Part shown: positions 42,954 through 51,287 of the stretch, in pieces
How positions within the stretch are numbered: the first letter of the stretch is position 1
How the letters are laid out: the number at the start of each line of letters is the position of its first letter
Origin: Gymnodinialimonas ceratoperidinii
Lineage (GTDB): Bacteria; Pseudomonadota; Alphaproteobacteria; Rhodobacterales; Rhodobacteraceae
Assembly: GCF_019297855.1 (NCBI RefSeq)
Contig: NZ_CP079194.1
Coordinates: 248,001-312,000, forward strand
Length of the DNA: 64,000 bases
Direction: 5' to 3'
Program-made: the position numbers and the translations under genes
The notes under the pieces: generated by a model
What the model saw: only the letters and a program-made list of their open reading frames with translations
Told to the model about the DNA's origin: nothing
The model's database searches: none

Positions 42954-43976
42954 TCAGCCCTTCTTGAGCACGCGCTTGCCGAGGGTCTCGGCGATCTGCA
43001 CGGCGTTGAGCGCCGCGCCCTTGCGCAGGTTGTCGGAGACGCACCAGAGGTTCAGGCCGTTCTCGATCGTCACGTCCTGACGGATGCGGCTGATGAAGGT
43101 GGCAAAATCGCCGACGCATTCGATCGGGGTGACGTAGCCCCCGTCCTCGCGCTTGTCGACGACCATGATGCCGGGCGCTTCACGCAGGATGTCGCGGGCC
43201 TCGTCCTCGTCGAGGAAATCCTCGAACTCGATGTTGATCGATTCCGAGTGCCCGACGAAGACCGGAACCCGCACGCAGGTGGCGGTGACCTTGATGGAGG
43301 GGTCGACGATCTTCTTCGTCTCGGCGACCATCTTCCATTCTTCCTTGGTGTCACCGCTGTCCATGAAGACGTCGATATGCGGGATCACGTTGAAGGCGAT
43401 CTGCTTGGGGTAGACCTCGGGGGCAACCTCCTGGCCGGGGACGTAGATGCCCTTGGTCTGCTTCCACAACTCGTCGATGGCTTCCTTGCCCGAGCCGGAA
43501 ACCGATTGGTAGGTGCTGACCACAACGCGCTTGATCTTCGCGCGGTCGTGCAGCGGCTTGAGAGCCACGACCATCTGCGCGGTGGAGCAGTTCGGGTTGG
43601 CGATGATGTTCTTCTTCGCGTAGCCCTCGACCGCCTCGGGGTTCACCTCGGGCACCACCAGCGGCACATCGGCGTCGTAGCGGTAGAGCGAGGAGTTATC
43701 GATCACGACACAGCCTGCTTTCGCCGCGATGGGAGCGTATTTCTTCGTGGCTTCCGAGCCGACCGCGAACAGCGCGATGTCCCACCCGGTGAAGTCGAAG
43801 GTGTCGAGGTCTTTTGTCTTCAGGGTCTTGTCGCCGAAGCTGCACTCCGTCCCGATGGATTTGCGCGAGGCCAGCGCCTCGATCGCATCGATCGGAAACT
43901 GGCGCTCGTCCAGAATGTTCAACATTTCGCGGCCCACGTTCCCGGTGGCGCCCACAACGACGACTTTATAACCCAT
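42954..43976 (-). CDS. asd: aspartate-semialdehyde dehydrogenase
   Basis: 340 residues from the ATG at 43976, after AAAGGAT; a longer open frame upstream is not homologous. NADPH-dependent reduction of aspartyl phosphate, leading to lysine, threonine, methionine and isoleucine. GATGNVGREML at residues 9-19 binds the cofactor; the catalytic Cys lies in NPNCSTAQMV (near 131), and the His-containing VRVPVFVGHSESI near 240. Its 3' hairpin separates it from MuiA. It is head-to-head with the DEAD-box helicase over a 360-nt gap. Confidence 0.96.
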   Translation of the reverse strand: MGYKVVVVGATGNVGREMLNILDERQFPIDAIEALASRKSIGTECSFGDKTLKTKDLDTFDFTGWDIALFAVGSEATKKYAPIAAKAGCVVIDNSSLYRYDADVPLVVPEVNPEAVEGYAKKNIIANPNCSTAQMVVALKPLHDRAKIKRVVVSTYQSVSGSGKEAIDELWKQTKGIYVPGQEVAPEVYPKQIAFNVIPHIDVFMDSGDTKEEWKMVAETKKIVDPSIKVTATCVRVPVFVGHSESINIEFEDFLDEDEARDILREAPGIMVVDKREDGGYVTPIECVGDFATFISRIRQDVTIENGLNLWCVSDNLRKGAALNAVQIAETLGKRVLKKG

Positions 43977-44336
43977 TGTCTTGATCCTTTGGTTGGATGC
44001 TGCGGCACATACTGGAAGCCCATAGGCAAGGGAAGAGCGGTCGGCGTGAAGAATCCTGAAGGGTGCCATTCGTGCCGATGAAGTGCCTTTGGTCACAAAG
44101 CTTGACTTATCCGCGCAACTCCCCCATCTGGACCCTATCGATGCTGCACTGCCGCGTGAGCAGTCGCCCCCCGCCGCTGATTTGGCGAAGGGCCCACAGC
44201 CCGACACAGTTTCCAAGACCCCCATCACGCAGGGCTCTGACGATCGGCGGATGAGCCGCCCGGTCGCACCCTAGCCGCACCACTGTCTTGTGGTGCATTC
44301 GACGCGTGCCTTGGTGCGCGTCATGAAGGATACGAT
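43977..44336. promoter_or_regulatory. 360-nt divergent region between asd and DEAD-box helicase, with two leader hairpins
   Basis: No supported gene. Short open frames (44063-44254 plus, 44107-44298 minus) have no motifs. The right end contains two consecutive stem-loops on the plus strand: GCACCAC/GTGGTGC with 6-nt loop (44277-44296) and a GACGCG..CGCGTC stem of six Watson-Crick plus further G-U pairs (44301-44322). The latter ends two nucleotides before GAAGGA (44325-44330), the helicase Shine-Dalgarno, so the leader could control translation. TTGACT at 44103-44108 is a possible -35 element. Confidence 0.55.
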
Positions 44337-45638
44337 TTGTTCGATTTTGATATGCTCGGCCTGAAGCCGATCCTCTCCAAGACCCTCAAGACCGCGGGCT
44401 TCGACAAGCCCACCCCGATCCAGAACCAGGCGATTCCGCTGGCGCTGGAAGGCCACGACATCATGGGCCTTGCCCAGACCGGCACCGGCAAGACGCTGGC
44501 GTTCGGCCTCCCCCTGCTGGAGCATCTGCTGTCCCTGCACGGCAAGCCCGAGCCGAAGACGGCGCGCGCCCTGATCCTTGCGCCGACGCGTGAACTGGTG
44601 AACCAGATCGCCGACAGCCTGCGGGTGTTCACCCAGAACACGCCGGTGAAGATCGCGACCGTCGTCGGCGGGCAGAGCATTGGCCGCCAGATTTCCACCC
44701 TGTCGCGGGGCACTGATATTCTCGTCGCCACGCCGGGCCGCCTGATGGACCTGATGGATCGCCGCGCGATTGATCTGTCCACCGTCAAGCACCTCGTGCT
44801 GGACGAGGCCGACCAGATGCTCGACCTCGGCTTCATCCACGCGCTGCGCAAGATTGCACCTGCCTTGGGTACGCCGCGCCAGACGATGCTGTTCTCGGCC
44901 ACCATGCCGAAGCAGATGGAGGAACTGTCGCGCGCCTATCTGACCGATCCGAAGCGGGTGCAGGTCTCGCCTCCGGGCAAGGCTGCGGACAAGATCACGC
45001 AATCGGTGCATTTCATGCCCAAGCCTGCGAAACCCGCGAAACTGCGCGAGATCCTGAGCCAGGATCCCGAGGCGCTGGTGCTGGTCTTCGGGCGCACCAA
45101 GCACGGCTGCGAGAAGCTGATGAAAGGCCTCGTCGCGGACGGCTTCAACGCCGCTTCGATCCACGGCAACAAGAGCCAGGGCCAGCGCGACCGCGCGATC
45201 AAGGCGTTCCGCGAGGGGCAGATCAAGATCCTCGTGGCGACCGACGTTGCCGCGCGGGGCATCGACATCCCCGGCGTCGCCTATGTCATCAACTACGAGC
45301 TGCCCGACACGCCGGACAACTACGTGCACCGCATTGGCCGGACGGCCCGCGCCGGGCGCGAGGGTGAGGCGATTGCCTTCTGTTCCGCCGAGGAAGTCGA
45401 TCTTCTGGTGCAGATCGAGAAGCTGATGAAGATCTCGATCCCCGTTGCCTCGGGCACGCGTCCCGAAGCGGTGAAAGCCGAGAAGCCTCAGGGTGGCGGG
45501 CGTCGTCGCGGTGGCGGTGGTGGCCGTCCCGGTGGCGGTGGTGGCGGTGGTCGCAAACCGCAGGGCAAGAGCGGCGGCGGAGCGGGCAATGGCCCCTCGC
45601 GCAAACCGCGTCGTCCGCGTCGGTCCAAGGCGGCCTAA
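44337..45638 (+). CDS. rhlE: DEAD-box RNA helicase, RhlE/SrmB-type
   Basis: 433 residues starting at TTG (44337); GAAGGA at 44325-44330 is six nucleotides ahead, whereas the next ATG (44352) is too far. Core motifs: KPTPIQNQAI (Q motif), AQTGTGKTLA, PTRELVNQIA, DILVATPGRLMDL, VLDEADQML, SAT, then HRIGRTARAGR. ATP-dependent unwinding for rRNA maturation or mRNA turnover. The C-terminal tail (about 378-433) is Gly/Arg-rich (GGGRRRGGGGG ... RKPRRPRRSKAA), an RNA-binding extension. The stop overlaps the convergent MFS gene by 4 nt. The symbol is by general similarity; paralogues are common. Confidence 0.9.
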   Translation: MFDFDMLGLKPILSKTLKTAGFDKPTPIQNQAIPLALEGHDIMGLAQTGTGKTLAFGLPLLEHLLSLHGKPEPKTARALILAPTRELVNQIADSLRVFTQNTPVKIATVVGGQSIGRQISTLSRGTDILVATPGRLMDLMDRRAIDLSTVKHLVLDEADQMLDLGFIHALRKIAPALGTPRQTMLFSATMPKQMEELSRAYLTDPKRVQVSPPGKAADKITQSVHFMPKPAKPAKLREILSQDPEALVLVFGRTKHGCEKLMKGLVADGFNAASIHGNKSQGQRDRAIKAFREGQIKILVATDVAARGIDIPGVAYVINYELPDTPDNYVHRIGRTARAGREGEAIAFCSAEEVDLLVQIEKLMKISIPVASGTRPEAVKAEKPQGGGRRRGGGGGRPGGGGGGGRKPQGKSGGGAGNGPSRKPRRPRRSKAA

Positions 45639-46810
45639 GCCGGCCGCTCTTTAGAGAAAACGTAGGCGGCGAGCCCCAGAAGGATCGCCGCCGACAGGAT
45701 TGCCAGCAGCGCGCCATAGGCGGCCTCGCTGCCCAGGGTCTCGCGAAGCCCCGCGTAGGTCGGGCCCGAGGCGAACTGCATGACCCCTGCGCCGCCCATC
45801 CCGAACAGGTTCAACAGGCTCACGCCGCGCCCCGTCAGGTGATGCGGCAAGAACTCGCGCCCATGCGCCATGACCGCCGGATAGGACGCCCCGAACGTGC
45901 CGATGGCGACGAACATCGCCACGGCGATGGCAAAGCTCGCGGGCGGAAGGAGGTAGAACGTCAGGAGAAGCGCGGCGACGGCAAGGTTGCCGGCAACGAT
46001 GCTCCACTTGCGGCTCGGCATGAGCCTGTCGGCCACGCCGTAGAGGATATTGCCCGCCACCATCGCCAGTCCCATCGCCAGCGTGGCAAAGCCCACCTGT
46101 TGCAGTGTCGCGCCGAAAATATCGCTGACATAGGGGCTGATCCAGAGCCCGCGTATCCCCGCCGAAGGCGCGTAGCAGACGAACATGCCCACGTAGATCG
46201 GCCAAAGCGCCCGGATGCGGAGCAGTTCAACAAAGCTGCCGTGGGCCTCGCCCTCGGGCTTGGCCGGATCGCGGACGAAGGCGAAGATGCCAAGGCCGAT
46301 GAGGAGCGTGAAGCCTGCCGCCAGCCAAAGCGTCTCGCGCCAGCCCAGTTCCGACACGACCCATGCCAGCGGCGCTGCCGACAGCAGGTTGCCGAGGGAG
46401 CTGACCCCCACGGTGATCCCGGCCAGCGTGCCGAAGACGGCGGCTGAGAAGTTGCGGGCAAAGATGTAGTAGGTCGACATGAGGATCGGCGCGCAGCCCA
46501 TGCCGATCAGGCCCATGGCGAGGATGATGCCGCCCGGGCCTTGCGCGGTCGCGAAGACGACGCAGCCGCCCGCCGCCCCGAGCAGGAACAGGCTGGCCGC
46601 CGTGCGTCGTGGTCCGAGCGTGTCGAGCGCCCACCCGACGGGCAATTGCATCAGGGCGAAAGCCGCGAACCAGAGGCCGGATGCGGTCGAAAGATCTTCC
46701 GTCGTCGTCCCCAGTTCGCCCCGCAACACCGGCGCGAGAACGGCGAGAAACGCCCGGAAAAACTGGCTGAGGCAATAAGCGATGATCAGAAAAGTCAAAC
46801 CGGCGCGCAT
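45635..46810 (-). CDS. MFS transporter
   Basis: 391 residues, about 12 hydrophobic segments. The N-terminal MFS motif region is LPVGWALDTLGPRRTA after helix 2 (G-x3-D-x2-G-xRR), and a second copy-like GVADRLMPSRK after helix 8. AGGAGGAGG precedes the ATG. The substrate cannot be named; the protein resembles the nitrate/nitrite-sialate-type cluster of small carboxylate exporters by general pattern only. It is convergent with the helicase and divergent from fbpA across 162 nt, so the promoter region with two operators is shared in space but faces fbpA. Confidence 0.88.
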   Translation of the reverse strand: MRAGLTFLIIAYCLSQFFRAFLAVLAPVLRGELGTTTEDLSTASGLWFAAFALMQLPVGWALDTLGPRRTAASLFLLGAAGGCVVFATAQGPGGIILAMGLIGMGCAPILMSTYYIFARNFSAAVFGTLAGITVGVSSLGNLLSAAPLAWVVSELGWRETLWLAAGFTLLIGLGIFAFVRDPAKPEGEAHGSFVELLRIRALWPIYVGMFVCYAPSAGIRGLWISPYVSDIFGATLQQVGFATLAMGLAMVAGNILYGVADRLMPSRKWSIVAGNLAVAALLLTFYLLPPASFAIAVAMFVAIGTFGASYPAVMAHGREFLPHHLTGRGVSLLNLFGMGGAGVMQFASGPTYAGLRETLGSEAAYGALLAILSAAILLGLAAYVFSKERPA

Positions 46811-46881
46811 GGTTAGCTACCTCCTCCCGGCTCCGCGACGCGACCTTACGCGCCCTCCGCGCGGCTGCAAGGGGGCCTGTA

Positions 46882-46957
46882 TCCGATTAATTCTGTCGGA
46901 ATAGGGTTGACGCGCCGCTTCTGCTCCGCTTGAAAGCATCCGACAGTTTTAGTCGGA
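46882..46957 (+). promoter_or_regulatory. duplicated operator TCCGAY-N7-GTCGGA upstream of fbpA
   Basis: Site 1: TCCGAT (46882-46887), 7 nt, GTCGGA (46895-46900). Site 2: TCCGAC (46939-46944), 7 nt, GTCGGA (46952-46957), a perfect repeat. Both are extended by A before and AT after (ATCCGA...GTCGGAAT). Their starts are 57 nt apart. TTGACG at 46907-46912 could be a -35 element between them, so site 2 would overlap the -10 or early transcript, a repressor layout. An iron-responsive role is inferred from the downstream gene. Confidence 0.7.
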
Positions 46958-46972
46958 ATAACGGAGCACCTT

Positions 46973-47992
46973 ATGACTCGCACGCTGACCGCCCTTCTGG
47001 GCACCACGATTTTCATGTCCACCGCCCTCGCCGCCCAGGCGCAGGAGTTGAACCTCTACTCCTCGCGTCACTATGAAACCGACGAGCGGCTCTACTCGGA
47101 TTTCACCGAGCTGACCGGCATCACGATCAACCGCATCGAAGGCAACGCCGACGAGCTGATCGCGCGGATGGACGCGGAGGGCGAGAACTCCCCCGCCGAT
47201 GTCTTCCTGACCGTCGACACTTCGCGCCTGCAGCGCGCCGCCGACATGGGCGTTCTGCAGCCGATCGAAAGCGACGTTCTGGCCGAGCGCATCCCCGCCA
47301 ACCTGCGCGACGATGACAACCTCTGGTTCGGATTCTCGCAGCGCGCGCGGATCATCTTCTACGACACCGAGCGCGTCGAGAACCCGCCGCAGACCTACCT
47401 CGAGCTGGCCGACCCCGCCTACGAAGGCCTCGTCTGCATCCGCTCCTCGACCAACACCTACAACCAGACGCTGCTGGCCTCGATCATCGAGAACCACGGC
47501 GAGGAAGCCGCGCGCGAATGGGCGAACGGCGTTGTCGCCAACATGGCGCGTGACCCGCAGGGCGGTGACACCGACCAGCTGCGCGGCCTCGTCTCCGGCG
47601 AATGCGGCATCTCCGTTTCCAACACCTACTACATGGCCCGCGCGATCCGTCGCGACGTGGAAGGTCTGAGCGAGGAAGATCGCGCCAACATCGGTTGGGT
47701 GTTCCCCGATCAGGGCGGCAACGGAGCGCACGTGAACCTCTCGGGCGGCGGTGTCGCGGCAAACGCACCCCATCTGGATGCGGCGATTGCCTTCATGGAG
47801 TACCTCGCCTCGGATCAGGCGCAGGAATACTTCAGCGCCGGCAACGACGAATACCCCGTGGTCGAAGGCGTGGCGATTGCCCCCTCGGCGCAGGAACTGG
47901 GCGCGTTCGAAGCCGATGACGTGAGCCTCGCGGCCGTCGCGGGCAACCTGCCGCTGGCACAGCAGATCTTCAACGAAGCGGGTTGGGAATAA
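46973..47992 (+). CDS. fbpA: ferric iron ABC transporter substrate-binding protein
   Basis: 339 residues with a signal peptide (MTRTLTALLGTTIFMSTALAAQA). Mature protein begins QELNLYSSRHYETDERLYS, the family pattern of bacterial transferrin-like FbpA/FutA1 proteins. Two adjacent Tyr in VSNTYYMARAIR near 218 are the expected ferric-ion ligands. It captures Fe3+ in the periplasm and passes it to an FbpB permease; a permease gene of that type is at 57668, outside this transcript. A strong hairpin terminator follows. The duplicated operator upstream is a candidate iron-responsive control site. Confidence 0.93.
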   Translation: MTRTLTALLGTTIFMSTALAAQAQELNLYSSRHYETDERLYSDFTELTGITINRIEGNADELIARMDAEGENSPADVFLTVDTSRLQRAADMGVLQPIESDVLAERIPANLRDDDNLWFGFSQRARIIFYDTERVENPPQTYLELADPAYEGLVCIRSSTNTYNQTLLASIIENHGEEAAREWANGVVANMARDPQGGDTDQLRGLVSGECGISVSNTYYMARAIRRDVEGLSEEDRANIGWVFPDQGGNGAHVNLSGGGVAANAPHLDAAIAFMEYLASDQAQEYFSAGNDEYPVVEGVAIAPSAQELGAFEADDVSLAAVAGNLPLAQQIFNEAGWE

Positions 47993-48018
47993 TCCCGTAA
48001 CACCCTGTGAGACGACTG

Positions 48019-48045
48019 AAAGGCGCCCCTAACCGGGCGCCTTTT
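48019..48045. terminator. terminator shared by fbpA and the convergent MFS gene
   Basis: Stem AAAGGCGCCC / GGGCGCCTTT (48019-48028 with 48035-48044), loop CTAACC, then T and G. The loop contains the stop codon of the minus-strand MFS gene (48029-48031), so the hairpin overlaps the end of that coding region and probably serves both directions. Confidence 0.85.
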
Positions 48046-49252
48046 GCCTTTGCAGCCGTTCGGTCCAGAGCATGATCGGGATGAGGATCAACGACAGGGC
48101 GATGCACCATGTCGCCTGCGCCACACCTTGCTCGGGGTAGCTCACGCCCTGATCGATGTACCAACCGGTGATGCCCGGCCCGACCGCGGTGGAGAAGACC
48201 ATGATCGCCGTCGCGATGGACCGCACGGAGCCGAGGTGGTTGGTGCCGAAAAGCGTCGGCAGCAAGGTCCCCGACAGCGCCGCCGCGATGCCCTGCGTGA
48301 TGCCGACGAGCGCGAGGGCCACGGACCATCCGAGCGGCGTTTCAGCCGGACCGATAAGGAACATGCCAAGCCCCATCGGCACGAGGACCACGGGCATGAG
48401 CCGTGTGGGGCCAAAGCGATCCGCGGCCCAACCGGCCGCAAGCCCCGTGGTGACGCTGGCCGCCGCGTAGGCAGCGTAGCTTGGCGCCATGGCCGTGAGG
48501 GTCCAGCCCTTCACCTCGGCGACGTGGACGGCGTGAAAGAAGACAACCGTGCCGATGAAGCCGGGCGTAAGCAACAGGGGCACGAAGGCGTAGAATAGCG
48601 GGTGGCTCAACACCTCGCCTCGCGTCCAGTGGCGACCGAAAAGGCCGGGCGCACCTCGGCCTCCGTTCGAGCCTTTCGGCGCGCGGTCCTGTGCCAGTAG
48701 GAACATGAGCGCCGGGATCAGTGCCAGCACGATCACCGCCGCCGCGACGACCCATGTCGCGCGCCAGCCGATGCCGCTGATGAGCAGGATCGCGATGACA
48801 GGCAGCAGCGCCTCGCTGGCCGGGAAGCCGAGGCTGGTGATCGCCATGGCGCGCCCCCGCGTTGCCACGAACCACCTTGCCATCGCCGTCGCCAACATAT
48901 GTGTCATCATGCCTTGCCCACAGAACCGGAGCAAAAACACCGTCAGCAACAACAACCAGACGGAGGCGCTGAAGGCCATCAGGACGCAGGCGAGCGCGAA
49001 GACGCCGGCAACGACAACTGCAAGTCGCGACAGGGGCACCGTGTCGGCCCGTCCGCCGAAGAGGATCAGCAGGAAGGCCGAGGACATCGTGACAATCGTG
49101 TAGATGCCACCCCACTCCCCGTCGGACAGGCCGTAGGCGAGCCGGATTTCACCGGCGAAGATGGAGATGAAAAAGGTCTGCCCGAACGAGGAGCCGAGGC
49201 TGAGAAGCAGCCCGGTGGCCAACCACCGGGCATTTTCCTTGATGAAGTTCAA
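48029..49252 (-). CDS. MFS transporter downstream of HupE-like gene
   Basis: 407 residues, about 12 membrane segments (LATGLLLSLGSSFGQTFFISIF at the start; MFS loop LFGGRADTVPLSR near 65; a second loop AAGWAADRFGPTRLMP near 270). It starts with TTG at 49252, overlapping the HupE-like stop as TTGA, so translation is coupled although no clear Shine-Dalgarno is seen. The member cluster of nitrate/sulfate or oxalate/formate antiporter-like MFS fits the fold, but the substrate is unknown. Context with HupE and DUF4198 suggests metal- or metal-chelate-related transport; that is inference. Confidence 0.85.
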   Translation of the reverse strand: MNFIKENARWLATGLLLSLGSSFGQTFFISIFAGEIRLAYGLSDGEWGGIYTIVTMSSAFLLILFGGRADTVPLSRLAVVVAGVFALACVLMAFSASVWLLLLTVFLLRFCGQGMMTHMLATAMARWFVATRGRAMAITSLGFPASEALLPVIAILLISGIGWRATWVVAAAVIVLALIPALMFLLAQDRAPKGSNGGRGAPGLFGRHWTRGEVLSHPLFYAFVPLLLTPGFIGTVVFFHAVHVAEVKGWTLTAMAPSYAAYAAASVTTGLAAGWAADRFGPTRLMPVVLVPMGLGMFLIGPAETPLGWSVALALVGITQGIAAALSGTLLPTLFGTNHLGSVRSIATAIMVFSTAVGPGITGWYIDQGVSYPEQGVAQATWCIALSLILIPIMLWTERLQRQKAPG

Positions 49253-50376
49253 AGAAGCGTACGCTCAACCACCCACCATGCGCCGATCGCGGCGATCACC
49301 AGCGACGCCGGGATCACGATGAAGGAGCGATACCAGTCTTTCTGCATGAACCAGCCGACGATGAGGAAGGCGATGGCGATGACGGCAAGCTGTCCAAGCT
49401 CGACCCCGATGTTGAAGCCGATCAGCGCCTCGATGAAGCGGCCCTGCGCGATCCCGAAATCTCCCAGAACGCTGGCGAAACCGAGGCCGTGCAGCAGGCC
49501 GAAGCCGAAGACAAAGATCGTGCGCCACTTGGTGTTGCCGATGCCGAGGATGTTCTCCACCGCGACATAGACGATGGAGGCGGCGATCAGCGGCTCCACC
49601 ACGCTGCCGGGGATGGAGACGACGCCCGTCGCCGCCAGCGCCAGCGTGATGGTGTGCGCGACGGTGAAGGCAGTCACCTGCCACAGGAGCGGACGCATCT
49701 GCGTGGCGAAGAAGAACAGGCCAAGCACGAAGAGGATGTGATCCAGCCCCTTGGGGATGATGTGGTCGAAGCCCGAGACGACGTAGCGCACGAAGACCTG
49801 CATCGCGCCCTCCGTGAGGATCTGGGCGCGGGGCAGTTCCGGTGTCAGTTCGCCACCGTCGAGAAAGCCCTCGTAGGCATCGTCACCGCCGCCGATCTGA
49901 CGCGGGACAAAGGTGCCAAACTCCTCGGCCAGACCCACTCGCACACCGGAGTCGCCCTCGGGCAGGGTCGCGCCAACGGTCAAGGACGCGTCGCGGGGCA
50001 ATTCCATGTCGCCCACCTCGGCGATTTCGACCGCGACGATGTCGGCCTGCAAACGCTCACCCTCGCTCTGGATAATGAACCCGTCGCGGATATCGGGCCA
50101 GGCCGCCCGCAGCTCGGCTTCCAGCTCTTCCGGCGAAAGCGCACGCAGGCGATCGTATTCTGCGGCTTCGGGTGCATCGTCCGTGTCGTCCACCGCGCTG
50201 AGGTCGATACCGGCGATCAAGGCTTCCAATGCGGTGCGGAGGGTAAGGGTCACCTCGAACTCGCCGACCTCCACATCTGCGATCGTCGGCCGGATCTCAT
50301 GGGCAGCCGCTGGCAAAACCGTGAAGACAAGTGCCATTGACAGTAGCAGGCGGCGAAGCATGGTTAGTGCACCCAT
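49249..50376 (-). CDS. HupE/UreJ-family membrane protein with periplasmic N-domain
   Basis: 375 residues. Signal peptide ends ...LPAAA, predicted cleavage leaving His-Glu at the mature N-terminus (HEIRPTIADVEVG). Residues 26-190 form a beta-rich periplasmic domain; the C-terminal half (about 200-375) has about six membrane helices with the HupE/UreJ motifs GFDHIIPKGLDHILFVLGL and FTVAHTITLALA and GLLHGLGFASVLGDF, all with potential metal-binding His/Asp. HupE proteins are tied to nickel or cobalt supply. An ATG at 50361 is an alternative start. It is divergent, with only 14 nt between starts, from the DUF4198 gene. Confidence 0.9.
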   Translation of the reverse strand: MGALTMLRRLLLSMALVFTVLPAAAHEIRPTIADVEVGEFEVTLTLRTALEALIAGIDLSAVDDTDDAPEAAEYDRLRALSPEELEAELRAAWPDIRDGFIIQSEGERLQADIVAVEIAEVGDMELPRDASLTVGATLPEGDSGVRVGLAEEFGTFVPRQIGGGDDAYEGFLDGGELTPELPRAQILTEGAMQVFVRYVVSGFDHIIPKGLDHILFVLGLFFFATQMRPLLWQVTAFTVAHTITLALAATGVVSIPGSVVEPLIAASIVYVAVENILGIGNTKWRTIFVFGFGLLHGLGFASVLGDFGIAQGRFIEALIGFNIGVELGQLAVIAIAFLIVGWFMQKDWYRSFIVIPASLVIAAIGAWWVVERTLL

Positions 50377-50390
50377 TGGAAGGACCTCTT

Positions 50391-51197
50391 ATGAAACCTG
50401 TGCATTTGGTGCTGACACTTACGAGTCTCGCCATGACTGGCAAGGCCACCGCTCACGAATTCTGGATCGACCCCCGAGATTTCACGGTTGAAGTCGGCGC
50501 GCCCCTGGTCGCGGATCTGCGCGTCGGGCAGGAATTCTCCGGGGCGGCAATGAGTTACCTGCCGCGGAACTTCGACCTCTTCAGCGTCGCCACCCCCGAA
50601 GAGACCCGCGAAGCCGAGGGTCGTTTCGGCGATGTTCCCGCCTTGAACATGGAGGGGCTGGACGAAGGCTTGGCCGTTATCGCCCACCAGACGACGGCCA
50701 ATCAACTGACGTGGTCCACGTGGGAGCGTTTCCTGAACTTCGCGAACCACAAGGACCTTGGCGACGTGACCGCGATGCACGAGGAACGCGGGTTGAGCCA
50801 GGAGGACGTGACCGAGGATTACATCCGCTACGCCAAGTCTCTTGTCGCCGTCGGCGAAGGTGAGGGCGAAGATGCCCGCGTTGGAATGCGCGCCGAGCTG
50901 GTGGCGCTGGCCAACCCCTACACGGATGACGTCTCAGGCGGGATGCCGTTGCAGCTTTGGTACGATGATGCACTGCAAGCCGACTATCAGGTCGAGCTGT
51001 TCGCGGAGGATGCGGAGGGAGAGGTCACCATCACCCTGCATCGCACGGATGCAGAGGGCGTCGTGGTGCTTCCGGTCGAGCCCGGCATGACTTACATGGC
51101 GGACGCCGTGTTCCTTGAAGCGGTGGAGCCTGCGGCCGAGGGCGACCCGATCTGGGTGACCCATTGGGCGAACATGACCTTCTCGACCGCCGAATGA
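50391..51197 (+). CDS. DUF4198 periplasmic protein (nickel/cobalt-transport-associated family)
   Basis: 268 residues from the ATG at 50391 (GGAAGGA upstream). Signal peptide ends ...GKATA, leaving His-Glu-Phe-Trp at the mature N-terminus (HEFWIDPRDFTVEVG). DUF4198 includes NikK, an accessory protein of energy-coupling nickel transporters; the HxFW start is family-typical. The rest is beta-rich with ADLRVGQEFSG and a late HWANMTF. Periplasmic. It faces the HupE-like gene with 14 nt between the two start codons, so promoters must lie inside one or both reading frames. No NikMNQO-type genes follow. Confidence 0.85.
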   Translation: MKPVHLVLTLTSLAMTGKATAHEFWIDPRDFTVEVGAPLVADLRVGQEFSGAAMSYLPRNFDLFSVATPEETREAEGRFGDVPALNMEGLDEGLAVIAHQTTANQLTWSTWERFLNFANHKDLGDVTAMHEERGLSQEDVTEDYIRYAKSLVAVGEGEGEDARVGMRAELVALANPYTDDVSGGMPLQLWYDDALQADYQVELFAEDAEGEVTITLHRTDAEGVVVLPVEPGMTYMADAVFLEAVEPAAEGDPIWVTHWANMTFSTAE

Positions 51198-51287
51198 CCG
51201 GGATCGACGTTCCCCGAGCCGATTGACGGGGCGGCCGCTTGTGGCTTTAACGATGGCATCTGCCGTTCTCGCTGAAAGCCCGCCCCC

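Noticed and set aside
44063..44298. Small open frames in the asd/helicase gap, both strands
   Set aside because: No Shine-Dalgarno and composition not coding-like; the region is better explained by promoter and leader structure.
45490..45630. GGTGGCGGT-type tandem repeats at the helicase 3' end
   Set aside because: In-frame codons for the Gly/Arg tail typical of RNA helicases; not a separate repeat element.
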